From contig CAZYGG010000010.1 in the NCBI GenBank assembly GCA_964647585.1, forward strand, positions 10,110 through 74,109: DNA of 64,000 nucleotides, written 5' to 3'. Below are positions 1 to 7,530 of this stretch, piece after piece. Made by a program: the position numbers and the translations under genes. Every line of letters begins with the position of its first letter. Position 1 is the first letter of the stretch. The notes below the pieces were generated by a model that searched no databases, had not been told where the DNA came from, and saw only the letters and a program-made list of their open reading frames with translations. Source of the stretch: CAJINA01 sp964647585. GTDB taxonomy: Bacteria > Desulfobacterota > Desulfobacteria > Desulfobacterales > CAJINA01.

Positions 1-2
1 TC

Positions 3-179
3 ATCGATTACATAAAAACCGAGGAAGAGGCCATCATGATGCAGGCGGCTGAAGCGCCGCCCGAGCCTGTCACGGCGATGGCGGCTCCACCGGCGGGCCT
101 GTGGGGTATCAGCGGGCGCCAGGATCTGATGCAGATGCGCAACATGATGCAGATGAAAGCTTTTCACGGTATAAAATAA
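3..179 (+). CDS. C-terminal end of a gene entering from the left edge (partial)
   Basis: An open frame enters from the left edge and stops at a TAA at 177-179, leaving the last 58 codons. It starts with an IDYIKTEEEA stretch, then an Ala/Pro-rich segment, then a Met-rich tail ending KAFHGIK. No domain can be recognised. Because the next gene is the carboxyltransferase/biotin-carrier subunit of a PycB/OadA-type enzyme 49 bp downstream, this could be the tail of the partner biotin carboxylase, many of which end in a FID/FIE-like segment. That is inference only; an Oad gamma-type subunit or an unrelated gene is equally possible. Confidence 0.45.
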   Translation: MDYIKTEEEAIMMQAAEAPPEPVTAMAAPPAGLWGISGRQDLMQMRNMMQMKAFHGIK

Positions 180-228
180 CCCGATCAATAAACAGGAAAC
201 TTAATTATATAAAGAGGAGACAGGGGTA

Positions 229-2223
229 ATGAGCGATCATACACAGGTTAACATGACCGAGATGAATTATGACAAGGACCGTCCGGCGGCCGCCAATCCG
301 GTAAAGGTGATGGATCTGACGCTGCGCGACGGACACCAGTCGCTGTTTGCCACCCGGGGACGCACCGAAGACATGATCCCGGTGGCGGAGATGATGGACG
401 AAGTGGGCTTCTGGGCCACGGAGACCTGGGGCGGGGCGACGTTCGACACCATGCACCGGTTTCTCAATGAAGATCCGTGGGAGCGGATCCGGACCCTGAA
501 ACGTTACTTCAAAAAGACGCCGTTTTCCATGCTGCTGCGTGCCCAGAACCTGGTAGGGTACCGCAACTACGCCGATGACGTGGCTAACGCATTCATGGAC
601 CGGGCCTGCGAGAACGGCATGGACATCTTCCGGACCTTTGACGCACTGAACGACTACCGCAATTTCCAGACCGTGGTTCCCAAGATCAAGGAATACGGAA
701 AACACTTCCAGGGCTGCATCTGTTACACCATGACCGAGCCACGGCTGGGTGGCGAAGTGTACAACCTGGACTACTACGTGAACAAGGCCAAAGACCTGGA
801 AGCGATGGGGGCGGACAGTATCTGCATCAAGGACATGGCCGGCCTGATCGCGCCGTATGATGCCTACGCCATCGTCAAGGCGCTCAAAGAGTCGGTGAAG
901 CCGCCGATCCACCTGCACAGCCATTTCACCTCGGGTATGTCGCCCATGTCGCACCTGAAGGCGATTGAAGCCGGGGTGGACATTATTGACACCTGTATGT
1001 CGCCGTACGCCTACCGGACCTCCCATGCCGCGCTTGAACCCATGGTCATGACCCTGATAGGCACCGATCGGGACACCGGTTTCGATATCCGGGACCTGGC
1101 GGCGATCAACGAAGTCCTGGAAAAAGAGGTGATGCCCAAATACCGTCACCTGCTCGATGATACCAAAACGTCCATTATCGACATCAACGTCTTGCTGCAC
1201 CAGACCCCGGGCGGGATGCTCTCCAACCTGGTGAACCAGCTGCGGGAGATGGACGCTCTGGACAAGATCGACGAGGTCTACAAGGAGCTTCCCAAAGTCA
1301 GGAAAGATCTTGGTCAGATACCGCTGGTAACGCCCACCAGCCAGATCGTGGGTATCCAGACGGTGAATAACGTGCTCTTCGATGATGAAAATGAGCGCTA
1401 CAAGATGATCACCGGCCAGGTGAAGGACCTGTGCTATGGCCTGTACGGCAAGACCGCGGTGCCGATTAATGCGGAAGTTCAGAAAAAGGCCTTGAAAGAT
1501 TACCCGCGGGGCGAGGAGCCGATCACCTGCCGTCCGGCGGAAGTGCTCGAACCGGAACTGGCCAAGGCCCAGGAAGAGATCAAGGACCTGGCGGTGGACC
1601 TGGACGACGAAGTCCTGTATGCCATCTACCCCGTGACCGGCCGGAAATTCCTCAAGTGGAAATACGGCAAGGAAGAGCCGCCCAAGGAAGTGATGCCGCG
1701 CAGCCTGGAAGAGGCGCAGGCCGAACTGGATCTCATTAAAAAGGCCAAGGCCGGCCAGCTTTTTGAGAAGCCGGAAGCCCCGGACAAGAGCGAGAACCTG
1801 CGGACCTTCAATGTCTACGTGGACAAGGATTACTTCGAAGTCGGTGTGGACGAAGTCGGCGGTGGTCCGGTGATCAGTTATGTCCAGCCCGGTGCTGCTC
1901 CGGTCGTACCGGCCCCGGCACCTGCGGCCGCCCCGGCGGCTCCCGCGGCTCCGGCTCCGGCTCCGGCGGCCAAGGAAGAAGCGGCACCTGCTCCGGCCCC
2001 GGCGGCGGATGGCACTCCTATGACCGCTCCCATGCCCGGCATGATCGTCAGCTATGAGAAGAACGTGGGTGACGAAGTGGCCGAAGGTGACACCGTACTG
2101 GTCCTGGAAGCCATGAAGATGGAAAACGCCCTGGCGGCCCCGTGCGGCGGGACCATCAAGGCGATTAATTTCTCTTCCGGCGATTCGGTCGGCAAGGGGG
2201 ACGTCCTGGCTGTTATTGGCTAG
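229..2223 (+). CDS. oadA: Biotin-dependent carboxyltransferase, oxaloacetate decarboxylase alpha / pyruvate carboxylase subunit B type
   Basis: Transfers a carboxyl group between biotin and pyruvate/oxaloacetate. The 664-residue protein has an HMGL-like TIM barrel (about 25-300) with the DLTLRDGHQS metal/active-site motif, KDMAGL, and the HLHSHFTSG metal histidines. A PYC_OADA domain (about 300-500) follows, then an Ala-Pro linker (about 553-592), then a biotinyl domain with EAMKMEN, whose Lys630 is the biotin site. The start has an AGGAG box. The fused carrier matches OadA and archaeal-type PycB, not the carrier-free 5S transcarboxylase subunit. No Na+-pump beta subunit is visible here, so pyruvate carboxylase, oxaloacetate decarboxylase and methylmalonyl-CoA transcarboxylase remain open. 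Association with sucCD suggests work in the succinate/propionate branch. Confidence 0.88.
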   Translation: MSDHTQVNMTEMNYDKDRPAAANPVKVMDLTLRDGHQSLFATRGRTEDMIPVAEMMDEVGFWATETWGGATFDTMHRFLNEDPWERIRTLKRYFKKTPFSMLLRAQNLVGYRNYADDVANAFMDRACENGMDIFRTFDALNDYRNFQTVVPKIKEYGKHFQGCICYTMTEPRLGGEVYNLDYYVNKAKDLEAMGADSICIKDMAGLIAPYDAYAIVKALKESVKPPIHLHSHFTSGMSPMSHLKAIEAGVDIIDTCMSPYAYRTSHAALEPMVMTLIGTDRDTGFDIRDLAAINEVLEKEVMPKYRHLLDDTKTSIIDINVLLHQTPGGMLSNLVNQLREMDALDKIDEVYKELPKVRKDLGQIPLVTPTSQIVGIQTVNNVLFDDENERYKMITGQVKDLCYGLYGKTAVPINAEVQKKALKDYPRGEEPITCRPAEVLEPELAKAQEEIKDLAVDLDDEVLYAIYPVTGRKFLKWKYGKEEPPKEVMPRSLEEAQAELDLIKKAKAGQLFEKPEAPDKSENLRTFNVYVDKDYFEVGVDEVGGGPVISYVQPGAAPVVPAPAPAAAPAAPAAPAPAPAAKEEAAPAPAPAADGTPMTAPMPGMIVSYEKNVGDEVAEGDTVLVLEAMKMENALAAPCGGTIKAINFSSGDSVGKGDVLAVIG

Positions 2224-2394
2224 GGCACGCCCACAAACGGCATTTTTTGGCCCAGGGCGGCGTTTTCGCTCTTGTGAAATCCTCGACATAGCGTCTGCTA
2301 TGCCTGCGGTTTCAAAAGTGCTCAAGCCTTGCACCACGTAAGGCATTAGCTTCGCGTCACCCTGAACCAAAACCTACCATTTGTGGACGGCCCC
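2224..2394. repeat. Palindromic element A1 (about 170 bp) directly after the carboxyltransferase stop
   Basis: Long imperfect palindrome starting at the base after the TAG stop. The left arm (GGGCACGCCCACAAACGG...TTTTGGCCCAGGG) pairs with the right arm (CCCTGAACCAAAACC...TTTGTGGACGGCCCC). The core carries CCTCGACATAG and CTATGCCTGCGG, shared with copies at 47370 and 62560; related copies lie at 45379 and 51604. It fills most of the 293-bp gap before sucC. Possibly a terminator or mRNA 3'-end structure; it could equally be a MITE-like element. Confidence 0.75.
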
Positions 2395-2516
2395 TATGGA
2401 TTCCAATGAAGGCCGATTGCAAATATACGTTGGTGGGGCATCGGATCAACAGGTACTGTTAACATTTCCTGTTCGATGCCCCGCTTTTTTGGATAAATCA
2501 AAGGAGGTTTGGGATC

Positions 2517-3677
2517 ATGAAGATCCATGAATACCAGGCAAAAGAACTGTTCAAGAAATACGGTGTGCCGATCCCCGAGGGCGGGGTCGCGTTTTCCACC
2601 GACGAAGCCGGCACCGTGGCGGAAACCCTGGGAGGCTACCCCGTGGTGGTCAAAGCCCAGATCCATGCCGGCGGGCGCGGCAAAGGCGGGGGTGTAAAAC
2701 TGGCCGGCAGTGCTGCCGAGGTCAAAACCAATGCCGATGAGATCCTGGGCATGACCCTGGTGACCCACCAGACCGGCCCCGAGGGTCGTCTGGTAAAAAA
2801 GGTTCTGGTGGAGCAGGGGCTGAACATCGCCAGCGAGCTCTACCTGAGCATTCTGCCCGACCGGGCCACTGCGAAAAACATCATCATGGCCAGCGAAGCC
2901 GGCGGCATGGATATCGAAGCGGTGGCCGCTGACACCCCGGAAAAGATCATCAAGGTGCTGGTCGATCCGTTGACGGGACTCCAGGCCTATCACTGCCGGG
3001 AAGTCGCTTTCGGACTGAACCTGCCGCCCGCAGCGATGAAACCCTTTTTCAAACTGCTGACCAGCCTGTACCGTATGTTTACGGACTACGACTGCTCCCT
3101 GGTGGAGATCAACCCACTGGTCCTTACGGCGGAAAATGACGTGATCGCCCTGGATGCCAAGGTTGATGTGGACAGCAACGCCCTGTTCCGGCACAAGGAT
3201 ATTCAGGAATACCGTGATCTGGATGAGGAAGATCCTCTCGAAGTGGAAGCCTCCCAGTACAACCTGAACTATATCAACCTCGACGGTAACGTCGGCAACA
3301 TGGTCAACGGGGCCGGACTGGCCATGGCCACCATGGATATCATCAAAATGGCGGGCGCCGATCCGGCGAACTTTCTGGATGTCGGCGGCGGAGCCAGTGC
3401 GGAAATGGTTGAAAACGGGTTCCGCATTATTCTTAGCGATAAAAATGTCAAAGGAATCCTGATCAACATTTTCGGTGGCATTCTACGGTGCGATGTCCTG
3501 GCAACCGGCGTGGTGGAGGCGGCCAAAAAGACCAATATAGCCGTTCCTGTGGTGGTGCGTATGGAAGGCACCAATGTCGAAGAGGGCCGGCGTATCCTGG
3601 CCGAATCAGGTTTGAATCTCACAACGGCGGTGGACCTCAAGGACGCTGCGGAGAAGGTGGCCCAGATCGTAGCCTGA
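2517..3677 (+). CDS. sucC: Succinate-CoA ligase (ADP-forming) subunit beta
   Basis: Beta subunit of succinyl-CoA synthetase, which interconverts succinyl-CoA + ADP + Pi with succinate + ATP + CoA in the TCA/propionate pathways. At 386 residues it is close to the usual 388. It opens with the typical MKIHEYQAKELFKKYGVP, followed by an ATP-grasp fold with the GGRGKGGGVKLA nucleotide loop (about residues 51-62), VEINPLV (about 196-202), and a C-terminal ligase-CoA domain with GGILRCD. A strong AAAGGAGG box precedes the ATG. sucD follows after 72 bp, so the two are probably co-transcribed. Confidence 0.96.
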   Translation: MKIHEYQAKELFKKYGVPIPEGGVAFSTDEAGTVAETLGGYPVVVKAQIHAGGRGKGGGVKLAGSAAEVKTNADEILGMTLVTHQTGPEGRLVKKVLVEQGLNIASELYLSILPDRATAKNIIMASEAGGMDIEAVAADTPEKIIKVLVDPLTGLQAYHCREVAFGLNLPPAAMKPFFKLLTSLYRMFTDYDCSLVEINPLVLTAENDVIALDAKVDVDSNALFRHKDIQEYRDLDEEDPLEVEASQYNLNYINLDGNVGNMVNGAGLAMATMDIIKMAGADPANFLDVGGGASAEMVENGFRIILSDKNVKGILINIFGGILRCDVLATGVVEAAKKTNIAVPVVVRMEGTNVEEGRRILAESGLNLTTAVDLKDAAEKVAQIVA

Positions 3678-3749
3678 TGAGCGGGCAACGGTTTTCAGTG
3701 AACAACCTGCGGTTGCAATGATATCAAAAGAAAGAGCGAGGATATAAAA

Positions 3750-4622
3750 GTGAGCATATTCGTAAACAAGGAAACGAAACTTCTGGTCCAGGGAATCACC
3801 GGCCGGGAAGGGCAGTTCCACACCCGCCAGTGTGTCGAATACGGTACCCAGGTCGTCGCCGGTGTTACACCCGGTAAGGCCGGTCAGAAAATGGATGACG
3901 TGCCGGTGTTCAACACGGTTAAAGATGCCGTAAGCGCTACCGGTGCCAACTGCAGTATGATCTTTGTACCGCCGCCGTTCGCAGCCGATGCGATCATGGA
4001 AGCGGTGGATGCCGAGATCGAGCTGATCGTGGCGATTACCGAAGGCATTCCCGTGATGGACATGATGAAGGTGAAGAATTTTATGGCCGGCAAAAACAGC
4101 CGCCTGATCGGGCCCAACTGTCCGGGCATTATCACCCCGGGTGAATGCAAGATTGGCATCATGCCGGGACCGATTCACCAGCCGGGTGGGCCCATCGGCG
4201 TGGTTTCGCGCTCCGGCACCCTGACCTATGAAGTGGTCCACCAGTTGACCGGCAAGGGCATCGGCCAGACCACCTGTATCGGGATCGGCGGTGACCCGGT
4301 CAATGGGACCAATTTTATCGATTGCCTGAGCGCGTTTCAGGCAGACCCGGCTACGGAAGGTATCGTCATGGTCGGCGAGATCGGCGGCACGGCTGAAGAA
4401 GAGGCGGCCGAATATATCGCCGCGAACGTGAACAAACCCGTGGTTGGTTTCATTGCCGGACTCACCGCACCCCCGGGTCGACGCATGGGACATGCCGGGG
4501 CCATCGTGAGCGGTGGCAGCGGTACCGCCCAGGGCAAAATCGAGGCCATGAAGGCCGGCGGCATTCACGTGTGTGAAAACCTTGGCACCCTCGGAGATAT
4601 TTGTGCCGAGGTGTTTCTTTAA
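3750..4622 (+). CDS. sucD: Succinate-CoA ligase subunit alpha
   Basis: Alpha subunit that carries the phosphohistidine intermediate and binds CoA. 290 residues, as expected. N-terminal Rossmann CoA-binding domain with VQGITGREGQFHT, IGPNCPGIITPGE (about 120-132), and the catalytic loop GHAGAIVSGGSGTAQGK with active His248. The start is GTG with a weak GAGG box; no better start exists because the protein must begin just before the conserved FVNKETKLLVQG. It pairs with sucC upstream. Confidence 0.96.
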   Translation: MSIFVNKETKLLVQGITGREGQFHTRQCVEYGTQVVAGVTPGKAGQKMDDVPVFNTVKDAVSATGANCSMIFVPPPFAADAIMEAVDAEIELIVAITEGIPVMDMMKVKNFMAGKNSRLIGPNCPGIITPGECKIGIMPGPIHQPGGPIGVVSRSGTLTYEVVHQLTGKGIGQTTCIGIGGDPVNGTNFIDCLSAFQADPATEGIVMVGEIGGTAEEEAAEYIAANVNKPVVGFIAGLTAPPGRRMGHAGAIVSGGSGTAQGKIEAMKAGGIHVCENLGTLGDICAEVFL

Positions 4623-4633
4623 TTAAAAGAATT

Positions 4634-4783
4634 TGCATCGCGCAAAGACGCAAAGGCGCCAAGAAAACCAGAATTGGGTCCCGCTTCGCGGGATAAAACC
4701 CTAAATCGAAAAGCAGTCGGTGTGTCGCGCATTAGCGCGATCAATTTATGTTTTTGACCTTCTTTGCGTCTTTGCGCGATGAA
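4634..4783. repeat. Inverted array of 8-bp words (CGCAAAGA type), copy 1
   Basis: Left arm from about 4635 reads as octamers CGCAAAGA, CGCAAAGG, CGCCAAGA. The right arm ending at 4782 is the reverse complement, with 20 bp (CATCGCGCAAAGACGCAAAG) matching exactly. The roughly 85-bp centre contains two small hairpins, cccgcttcgcggg and tcgcgcattagcgcga. The array sits between sucD and hypA. A second copy with the same words lies beyond hypB. Confidence 0.85.
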
Positions 4784-4822
4784 CGGTTTTTGGTTTTACT
4801 TTTTAATGAGACAAGATTAGTT

Positions 4823-5185
4823 ATGCACGAAATGGGCATTGCCATGGAGATTATCGAGATTGCCGAAGCATCCATTCCGGTCGGGATGGATGCCGTGCAG
4901 GTCGAGAGCGTCAATCTCAGGGTTGGCAAACTGTCGGCCATCGTTCCGGAAAGCCTGACGTTCTGTTTTGGGGTGGTCATAAAAGATACCCGGTTGGAAG
5001 GCGCCCAGCTGAACATCGAACAGGTCCCGGTGGTGGCCATGTGCAAGGATTGCGACGCTACGTGGACCATTGATGAGCCTGCGTTCACCTGCCCGAAGTG
5101 CAAAAGCGGCTCAATCGAGTTGATCTCCGGCAAGGAGCTCGACATTGTTTCAATTGAAGTTCTGGATGAGGATAAATCCGCATGA
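4823..5185 (+). CDS. hypA: Hydrogenase/urease nickel incorporation protein HypA
   Basis: Nickel metallochaperone for [NiFe]-hydrogenase maturation. 120 residues. I chose the ATG at 4823 because HypA needs the N-terminal Met-His-Glu (His2 ligates Ni); the longer frame upstream runs through a repeat array and lacks any family similarity. The C-terminal zinc site is two CxxC pairs (CKDC...CPKC, about residues 74-93). The stop overlaps the ATG of hypB (ATGA), indicating translational coupling. No hydrogenase structural gene or other hyp gene is in the window. Confidence 0.93.
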   Translation: MHEMGIAMEIIEIAEASIPVGMDAVQVESVNLRVGKLSAIVPESLTFCFGVVIKDTRLEGAQLNIEQVPVVAMCKDCDATWTIDEPAFTCPKCKSGSIELISGKELDIVSIEVLDEDKSA

Positions 5186-5973
5186 CCATCGAATTTTTTA
5201 CCATCAGGAAATATTATCACCACGACGGTACCCGTCATACCCACCACCACGGGCATGACCATGCCCATCACGGTACCGTGGTGGGCAGCAAACGTTCCGG
5301 TACCCGCGAAATCAAAGTGGTCCGCAACGTACTGGACGCCAACAACATCATGGCCGACCAGAACCGCAAGTTGTTTGCGGAAAAGAACGTTTTCGTCCTC
5401 AACGTCATGAGCAGTCCGGGGTCCGGTAAGACCGAGACCCTGGTCAAATCCCTGTCCCTGCTCATGCCGGACATACGTTGCGCGGTGGTTGTCGGGGACA
5501 TTTGCACAACCAACGACGCTGATCGGCTGTCGGCCAGCGGCGCGCCGGTGGTGCAGATCAACACGGACGAATTCGGGGGGGACTGCCACCTGGCCGCGCA
5601 TGTGATCGAGGCGGCCGTGGGCGGGATCGACCTTGCGGCCATTGACCTGCTCATCGTCGAAAATATCGGCAACCTGGTCTGCCCGGCCGAGTTTGATATC
5701 GGCGAAGATGAACGGGTGGTGATGCTTTCGGTGACCGAGGGAGAGGACAAACCGCTCAAGTACCCGTTGATGTTTCGTGAGTGCAATGCCGCCCTTTTGA
5801 ACAAGATCGACCTGTTGCCGTATCTTGATTGCGACCGCCAGCTGGCAGTTGACAACATCCACCAGGTTCATCCGGATATTCCGGTGTTCGAGATTTCAGC
5901 CAAGACCCAGGAAGGCTTCGATGCCTGGATTCAGTGGCTGAAGGACAAAGTGGCCTCCAAATTGAATTCTTAA
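5182..5973 (+). CDS. hypB: Hydrogenase nickel incorporation GTPase HypB
   Basis: SIMIBI-class GTPase that powers nickel insertion together with HypA. 263 residues. The N-terminus has a histidine-rich, probably metal-storing stretch (about residues 13-31, HHDGTRHTHHHGHDHAHH). The P-loop is SSPGSGKT (about 77-84), switch/metal region VGDICTTNDADR, GDCHLAA with the conserved Cys-His metal-binding pair, and the guanine-specificity motif NKID (about 203-206). It overlaps hypA by 4 bp. The very N-terminus (MTIEFFTIRKYY) is unusual compared with the common MCxxCGC start, so the extreme N-terminal Cys motif seen in some HypB proteins is absent. Confidence 0.94.
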   Translation: MTIEFFTIRKYYHHDGTRHTHHHGHDHAHHGTVVGSKRSGTREIKVVRNVLDANNIMADQNRKLFAEKNVFVLNVMSSPGSGKTETLVKSLSLLMPDIRCAVVVGDICTTNDADRLSASGAPVVQINTDEFGGDCHLAAHVIEAAVGGIDLAAIDLLIVENIGNLVCPAEFDIGEDERVVMLSVTEGEDKPLKYPLMFRECNAALLNKIDLLPYLDCDRQLAVDNIHQVHPDIPVFEISAKTQEGFDAWIQWLKDKVASKLNS

Positions 5974-6022
5974 AGTCAGCGTAATTGGTGATAGACAGCC
6001 AAAGGCGAGATTGAACACCTTC

Positions 6023-6231
6023 CGCGCTAAGGCGCAAAATCGCAGAGAAAATCCGGAAACCGTGTCCTCGCGCAAAGGCGCCAAGACGCAGAGAAAACCA
6101 GGAATTTATTCCGGCTTCGCCGGAAAATCTTAAGATCTTCTAAAGATAACAATCTAACAGGTTTTTCGCGCGATAGCGCGACTAAATCCTGATGTTTTGT
6201 TTTCTCAGCGCCTTGGCGTCTTTGCGCGATG
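6023..6231. repeat. Inverted array of 8-bp words (CGCAAAGA type), copy 2
   Basis: The gap 5974-6545 (572 bp) is all repeats. This part has a left arm (about 6069-6102) of CGCAAAGG, CGCCAAGA, CGCAGAGA followed by AAAACCAGGA, mirrored by TCCTGATG...TTTTCTCAGCGCCTTGGCG...TTTGCGCGATG (6187-6231). A degenerate extra left-arm stretch starts near 6023. The centre holds ttccggcttcgccggaa and tcgcgcgatagcgcga hairpins, as in the copy before hypA. Confidence 0.82.
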
Positions 6232-6348
6232 TACTGGTTTTGGTTTTTCACCTCCCCCCGCTTTGCAAGGGGGATTTTTTTTGCGCTTTTGAGAGAGAAA
6301 GTGTAAATTAATTGTTGTTGTCCGATCCCGTAATTTGGAGCCATCTTC

Positions 6349-6444
6349 GTCATGCCGGACTTGATCCGGCATCCAGTATTCCATTCCAATGCACCCCTGG
6401 ATGCCGGATACGTTATCCAGGACTTGATCTGGGACCGGCATGAC
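6349..6444. repeat. GTCATGCCGG...CCGGCATGAC inverted repeat
   Basis: Arms GTCATGCCGGACTTGATCCG at the left and GGACTTGATCTGGGACCGGCATGAC at the right, with nested GGCATCCAG / CTGGATGCC. This resembles the dispersed 'CGTCATTCCGG...TTGATCCGG' intergenic repeat seen in many bacterial genomes. A short CTCCCCCCGCTTTGCAAGGGGG hairpin with a T-run lies just before it (about 6251-6280) and could end transcription of hypAB. Confidence 0.75.
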
Positions 6445-6545
6445 AATCAAGATCGCTGAAAGCAGGTCTTGTATTAAAGAAATGGCACACATTTCGATTT
6501 TGTGGCCATGCCCGAGATCCACCACACGGCGAAAAGGAGGATCAA

Positions 6546-7397
6546 ATGTCACATATCAGAGAAGCCGTTTTTGCAGGCAGCTGGTACCCGCAAAACGCTC
6601 GGGAGTGTGAAGCGCAGATAAAGGAATTTTTGGCCGAAGGCCCCGATGCCGGAAAAGGTGTTGATCTGGTAGGGGGCATCGTGCCCCATGCCGGGTGGTT
6701 TTTTTCCGGCAGTATCGCCTGCAATGTCATGCGTGCCTTGAGCCGATCCAGCCAGCCGGATGTGGTGGTGGTTTTCGGCATGCACATGCACCCGGGATCG
6801 ACACCCTGCATCTACACGGCAGGACAGTGGGAGACACCCTTCGGCAATCTGAAAATCGCAGGAGAGATGGCCGGACAATTGGCTGAAACGTTCCCTTTCA
6901 GCGCCAACCGGGACACGGATTTTTTCCGGGACAACACCATTGAACTGCAGTGCCCATTCGTCAAGTATTTCTGCGGGTCAGCTGAATTTATTCCCATCGG
7001 CGTTCCCCCGACCCCCTTTGCCCTGAAGCTGGGGGATGCGGTCGTGGAGACCGCGGAAAAGCTGGGCCTCAAATTGGCCGTGCTCGGTTCCACCGACCTG
7101 ACTCATTACGGGCCCAACTATGGATTCCTGGATAAGGGCACGGGCCCGGAAGCCCTGGATTGGGTCAAGAATGAGAACGACCGGAAAGTGATTGACGCCA
7201 TGGCCGCCATGCAGCCGGAGGAGGTGATACGCCAGGGACTGGCCAATCACAACGCCTGCTGCAGCGGCGCGGCAGCGGCAGCGATTACGGCCGGGGTAAA
7301 AGCGGGAGCCCAAAAAGGTGAATGCCTGACCTATGCCACCAGCGCCGATAAAAGCCCGGGGAGCAGTTTTGTGGGGTATGTGGGGATGGTTTTTTAG
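6546..7397 (+). CDS. AmmeMemoRadiSam system protein B (Memo-like family)
   Basis: Memo-like protein of the LigB/dioxygenase-related fold; the biochemical role in bacteria is unsettled. 283 residues, usual for the family. Conserved features are AVFAGSWYP near the N-terminus, VPHAGWFFSG (metal-site His about 48), VVFGMHMHPG, STDLTHYG (about 183-190), and ACCSGAAAAA near the C-terminus. The usual EHSIEVQLPF motif is here DNTIELQCPF, so the conserved Glu-His pair is replaced. Strong AAAGGAGG box. In other genomes this family sits with AMMECR1 and a radical SAM protein; neither is next to it here. Confidence 0.85.
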   Translation: MSHIREAVFAGSWYPQNARECEAQIKEFLAEGPDAGKGVDLVGGIVPHAGWFFSGSIACNVMRALSRSSQPDVVVVFGMHMHPGSTPCIYTAGQWETPFGNLKIAGEMAGQLAETFPFSANRDTDFFRDNTIELQCPFVKYFCGSAEFIPIGVPPTPFALKLGDAVVETAEKLGLKLAVLGSTDLTHYGPNYGFLDKGTGPEALDWVKNENDRKVIDAMAAMQPEEVIRQGLANHNACCSGAAAAAITAGVKAGAQKGECLTYATSADKSPGSSFVGYVGMVF

Positions 7398-7410
7398 CGC
7401 ATGCGCTAAA

Positions 7411-7528
7411 AAACGCAGAGGGCATAGTGCAAAGAGCATAGCGTAAAATCAAAAGCCTAAAAAAATAAACCAGTTAACCCTTGACATTCAAGGTTAAACT
7501 GGTTTTTTGCCCTCTGCCCTCTGCGCGT
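7411..7528. repeat. Inverted array of 7-bp words (GCAGAGG type)
   Basis: Left arm reads in step as GCAGAGG, GCATAGT, GCAAAGA, GCATAGC; the right arm GCCCTCTGCCCTCTGCGCGT is its degenerate reverse complement. The array encloses the terminator at 7466-7508. Confidence 0.65.
7466..7508. terminator. Bidirectional intrinsic terminator between the Memo-like gene and glnS
   Basis: Near-perfect stem AAACCAGTTAACCCTTG / CAAGGTTAAACTGGTTT with a 4-5 nt loop. It is followed by a T-run for the + strand and preceded by an A-run (T-run on the - strand), so it can end both convergent transcripts. Confidence 0.85.
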
Positions 7529-7530
7529 CG

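Noticed and set aside
205..2370. 721-codon open frame on the minus strand across the carboxyltransferase gene
   Set aside because: It is the antisense of a clearly conserved gene, rich in His/Arg/Gly from GC-skewed codons, with no ribosome site or motif.
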